From the IMG/VR virus record IMGVR_UViG_3300049491_000539, positions 1 to 56,874 of that record: a stretch of DNA of 56,874 bases, one strand, 5' to 3'. The notes below the pieces were generated by a model. That model saw only the letters and a program-made list of their open reading frames with translations, did no database searches and was not told the origin of the DNA. Below, in pieces: positions 55,301 to 56,874 of the stretch. Position 1 is the first letter of the stretch. Every line of letters starts with the position of its first letter. Origin of the DNA: a virus. Both the position numbers and the translations under genes were made by a program.

Positions 55301-55747
55301 TCAAAAGCAACAACGCGGACAGTGTTGATTACCGCTGAAATACTTTATTGCCTCATTCCAGATTTCACGATGCACGTCGTCAGGTAGACGTTCTGACTCG
55401 TCAATTTCATCGTCGACGTCTATGCTGATTTCAACGGTCTCAGAAACACGGTCCCCATAGGACTCATGGTCAATGAAACCGAAATAGGTATCGTCAACTG
55501 ACTCGTATTCCCATTCACCATTGCGGTCTATAAACTCGTTAAGTGCATCATCTTTTCCATCTTTGGCGATAAACAGATTCTGCAAACCATGTGCGAACGA
55601 TGATGCTTGAACGCTGCATAGGTGAGTAGTTTCGCCTTTCATCACAAGATACAACCCGAAAGCTTTCTCAGTGTGCGGGGGAAGCTCACCATAGAATTCA
55701 GTCTCATTGTTGGCGAAAGTGAAAAATTCCCGTGTAACTGTTGTCAT
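55301..55747 (-). CDS. Unknown acidic protein, 148 residues
   Basis: Acidic protein (SVDDTYFGFIDHESYGDRVSETVEISIDVDDEIDESERLPDD) ending in FSGNQHCPRCCF, a C-x2-CC cluster. ATG 55747 has GAGGG seven bases upstream. No recognised domain. It belongs to the right-arm run of small acidic genes. Confidence 0.65.
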   Translation of the reverse strand: MTTVTREFFTFANNETEFYGELPPHTEKAFGLYLVMKGETTHLCSVQASSFAHGLQNLFIAKDGKDDALNEFIDRNGEWEYESVDDTYFGFIDHESYGDRVSETVEISIDVDDEIDESERLPDDVHREIWNEAIKYFSGNQHCPRCCF

Positions 55748-55757
55748 GATCATTCCC

Positions 55758-56408
55758 TCAAATCAGTTCCACACGCTCAGCCCAAAGCCAAGCTGCATTC
55801 CACAAGTCACAATCCTCTTGTGACGGTATGACGTTCTCGCGTCCTTTGACCTTCCGGAAAGCGTCGGCCATGAACACGTTAGCATCGCAGAAATCGTTTG
55901 CGCTAAGATTGGGCTTAGCGAGCTTCATAACTTCAAACTTCTCAGAACCTAGATAGTTCAAAAGCAAGTTGGCGAACTCGAACGCGATAGCCTGAATCTC
56001 AGCAATACCGTTCAATGTGAAAGATGAATCATTCCCCACAAAAGTATGCAGAACGTTCCGATAGAGATCGCCGCGCCAATCGTTGAAAGCAGGTCCGGTA
56101 AGCTCATTCTGCATTACCCCATAATAGTGGATTAGAGCCTCAGCTAGGCTGTCTGTTGTGCAACATGTCTCAGGGTAGCAACATGTCTCAGGGTAGCGAG
56201 AGAGTATGAACCGTCCTTGCGCGTCATCATTGTTGTCAACAGCGCGTAAGTCAGGGTTCTTGTGCTGACACCATAGAATCCAGCCTTTATTATCTCCACC
56301 TATGGGCAAGAGAGCGGGTGAGCCGTCATTGTGCCACGATGAGTCAGTGAAGCCGTGAAGCACGGGCAGAATATAGTCAAAGTCTGGAAACTCAGTGCGA
56401 TAGGTCAT
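55758..56408 (-). CDS. Unknown protein, 216 residues, with an 18-bp tandem duplication
   Basis: Contains SWHNDGSPALLPIGGDNKGWILWCQHKNPDL and a duplicated YPETCCYPETCC caused by a perfect 18-base tandem repeat at 56160-56195. The C-terminal half is helical with Trp pairs (DLWNAAWLWAERVELI). ATG 56408 overlaps the stop of the 50-residue gene upstream. No function recognised. Confidence 0.65.
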   Translation of the reverse strand: MTYRTEFPDFDYILPVLHGFTDSSWHNDGSPALLPIGGDNKGWILWCQHKNPDLRAVDNNDDAQGRFILSRYPETCCYPETCCTTDSLAEALIHYYGVMQNELTGPAFNDWRGDLYRNVLHTFVGNDSSFTLNGIAEIQAIAFEFANLLLNYLGSEKFEVMKLAKPNLSANDFCDANVFMADAFRKVKGRENVIPSQEDCDLWNAAWLWAERVELI

Positions 56409-56557
56409 GATGTGTGAGCCTTCCTGTAGAGCGCGACCAGTGCAGCGCCAGCGGACGTCGACGCGACTGTAACTAACTTAGCCTTCACCCGCTCACGGAT
56501 GATTGCGCGTATTAGGGCGTCCACATCGAAGCTTAATAGGGGTTGATTGCTAGTCAT
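56405..56557 (-). CDS. 50-residue leader-gene protein of the right-arm operon
   Basis: From ATG 56557 (AGGA upstream) to TGA 56405: TSNQPLLSFDVDALIRAIIR, ERVKAKLVTVASTSAGAALV, ALYRKAHTS. It is a basic helical protein overlapping the next start by four bases. It is the first gene after the operator at 56607, so it is probably the promoter-proximal gene. Confidence 0.62.
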   Translation of the reverse strand: MTSNQPLLSFDVDALIRAIIRERVKAKLVTVASTSAGAALVALYRKAHTS

Positions 56558-56606
56558 TATGTGAGTCCTTGTGTCTGTTTACACCCTACATTCTATAGGT
56601 GATTTG

Positions 56607-56621
56607 TCAACAAATAGTTGA
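56607..56621. promoter_or_regulatory. Operator palindrome TCAAC-AAATA-GTTGA at the head of the right-arm operon
   Basis: Perfect 5+5 palindrome 50 bases before ATG 56557. On the minus strand it continues as GTTGACA, a -35-like element, with TATAGAAT further down. It resembles the site at 3225. Confidence 0.65.
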
Positions 56622-56750
56622 TTTTATTATCGGTTATTTGAAAGAAAAGTGACTTCATTTGAGGGTGAGCGGATAGCCGTGTTGACGGGTGGCAGGGTGT
56701 ATATGTGGCCTATGTTGAGCCGTGCATCACACCACCAGGGTGATACGTAT

Positions 56751-56826
56751 TGAGACTTAATGAGACGCCGTTAGTCAGCGTCATACATCATAACATTAGC
56801 AGAGACTTAGTGAGCCTGTATGAGAC
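56751..56826. repeat. Array of TGAGAC hexamers on a 10-bp grid
   Basis: TGAGAC at 56751, 56761 and 56821, with variants AGAGAC at 56801 and TGAGCC at 56811. All five start positions fall on the same 10-base register. The surrounding 250 bases (56622-56874) contain no gene. Confidence 0.7.
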
Positions 56827-56874
56827 GGCTTCACTGTGTGCGGGTGGCTCCGGGTCCTTCCCAGCGTTTGTTCC

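Larger units (their letters stand above)
1..56874. mobile_element. Temperate siphophage genome (probably complete or nearly complete)
   Basis: The window holds one coherent set of replication, lysogeny, packaging, head, tail and lysis genes with no host housekeeping genes on either side. The integrase and an attP-like region lie internally at about 12.5-14.0 kb, which fits an unintegrated or circularised phage map. Minus-strand genes at both ends (456-3172 and 45550-56557) would be continuous if the ends join. The terminase is of the lambda GpA type, which normally generates cos ends, but I cannot identify a cos site or terminal repeat by eye. Completeness is an inference. Confidence 0.85.

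Noticed and set aside
1-56874. Integrated prophage with host flanks
   Set aside because: No host genes are visible and the attP-like region is uninterrupted beside the integrase.

Overview
The window looks like the whole, or nearly whole, genome of a temperate siphophage of an alphaproteobacterium, most likely of the order containing Rhizobium, Agrobacterium, Ochrobactrum and Brucella. The evidence is a lambda-type head module, a long tape measure gene, a P4-type integrase beside an uninterrupted attP-like region, and several alphaproteobacterial hallmark families: GcrA, GapR (DUF2312), DUF1515, and a GTA-type TIM-barrel tail-tip protein. A candidate attP core resembles the 3' end of an alphaproteobacterial tRNA-Arg. 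Because attP sits whole in the middle of phage genes, this reads as a free phage or circular genome rather than an integrated prophage.

Layout. (1) 1-455: gene-free, with iteron-like TTTTGGCAAC repeats and a perfect 21-bp inverted repeat. (2) 456-3172, minus strand: a primase-polymerase/DUF3987 replication protein and a small HTH protein. (3) 3311-10191, plus strand: a replication and recombination block with DUF2800 nuclease, DUF2815 protein, a family B DNA polymerase split in two by a homing-endonuclease-like gene, VRR-NUC nuclease and SNF2-type helicase. (4) 10260-14354: repressor-like protein, C5 cytosine methyltransferase, attP, integrase and an AlpA-type excisionase-like protein. (5) 14356-23376: terminase, portal, protease with a nested scaffold, decoration and capsid proteins, and connectors. 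(6) 23369-43726: tail, ending in a GTA-like tail tip, a long fibre with internal duplications, a glycine-rich protein and a polysaccharide-deacetylase tail protein. (7) 43795-45530: lysis cassette. (8) 45550-50826, minus strand: an accessory operon with a beta-class DNA methyltransferase, GapR, an HD phosphohydrolase, GcrA, a MazG-like protein and a ParB-like remnant fused to the start of a DNA ligase gene. (9) 51116-56557: small, mostly unrecognised genes, many acidic, nearly all minus strand, then a gene-free right end.

How it may work together. If the molecule closes into a circle, the minus-strand genes form one early/accessory arm running from about 3.2 kb leftwards through the ends to 45.5 kb. 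The plus-strand genes form a replication-lysogeny-head-tail-lysis arm. A 15-bp palindrome, TCAAC-N5-GTTGA, and close variants recur just upstream of genes across both arms, which suggests one phage repressor controlling many promoters. Separately, TGAGAC hexamers spaced exactly 10 bp apart occur on both flanks of attP, at 51.0 kb and at the right end.

The most unusual biology is the operon carrying GcrA, GapR and a DNA methyltransferase. It suggests a phage module acting on, or copying, the host's methylation-coupled cell-cycle circuit. All functional calls come from reading protein motifs and DNA patterns; no database search was run.
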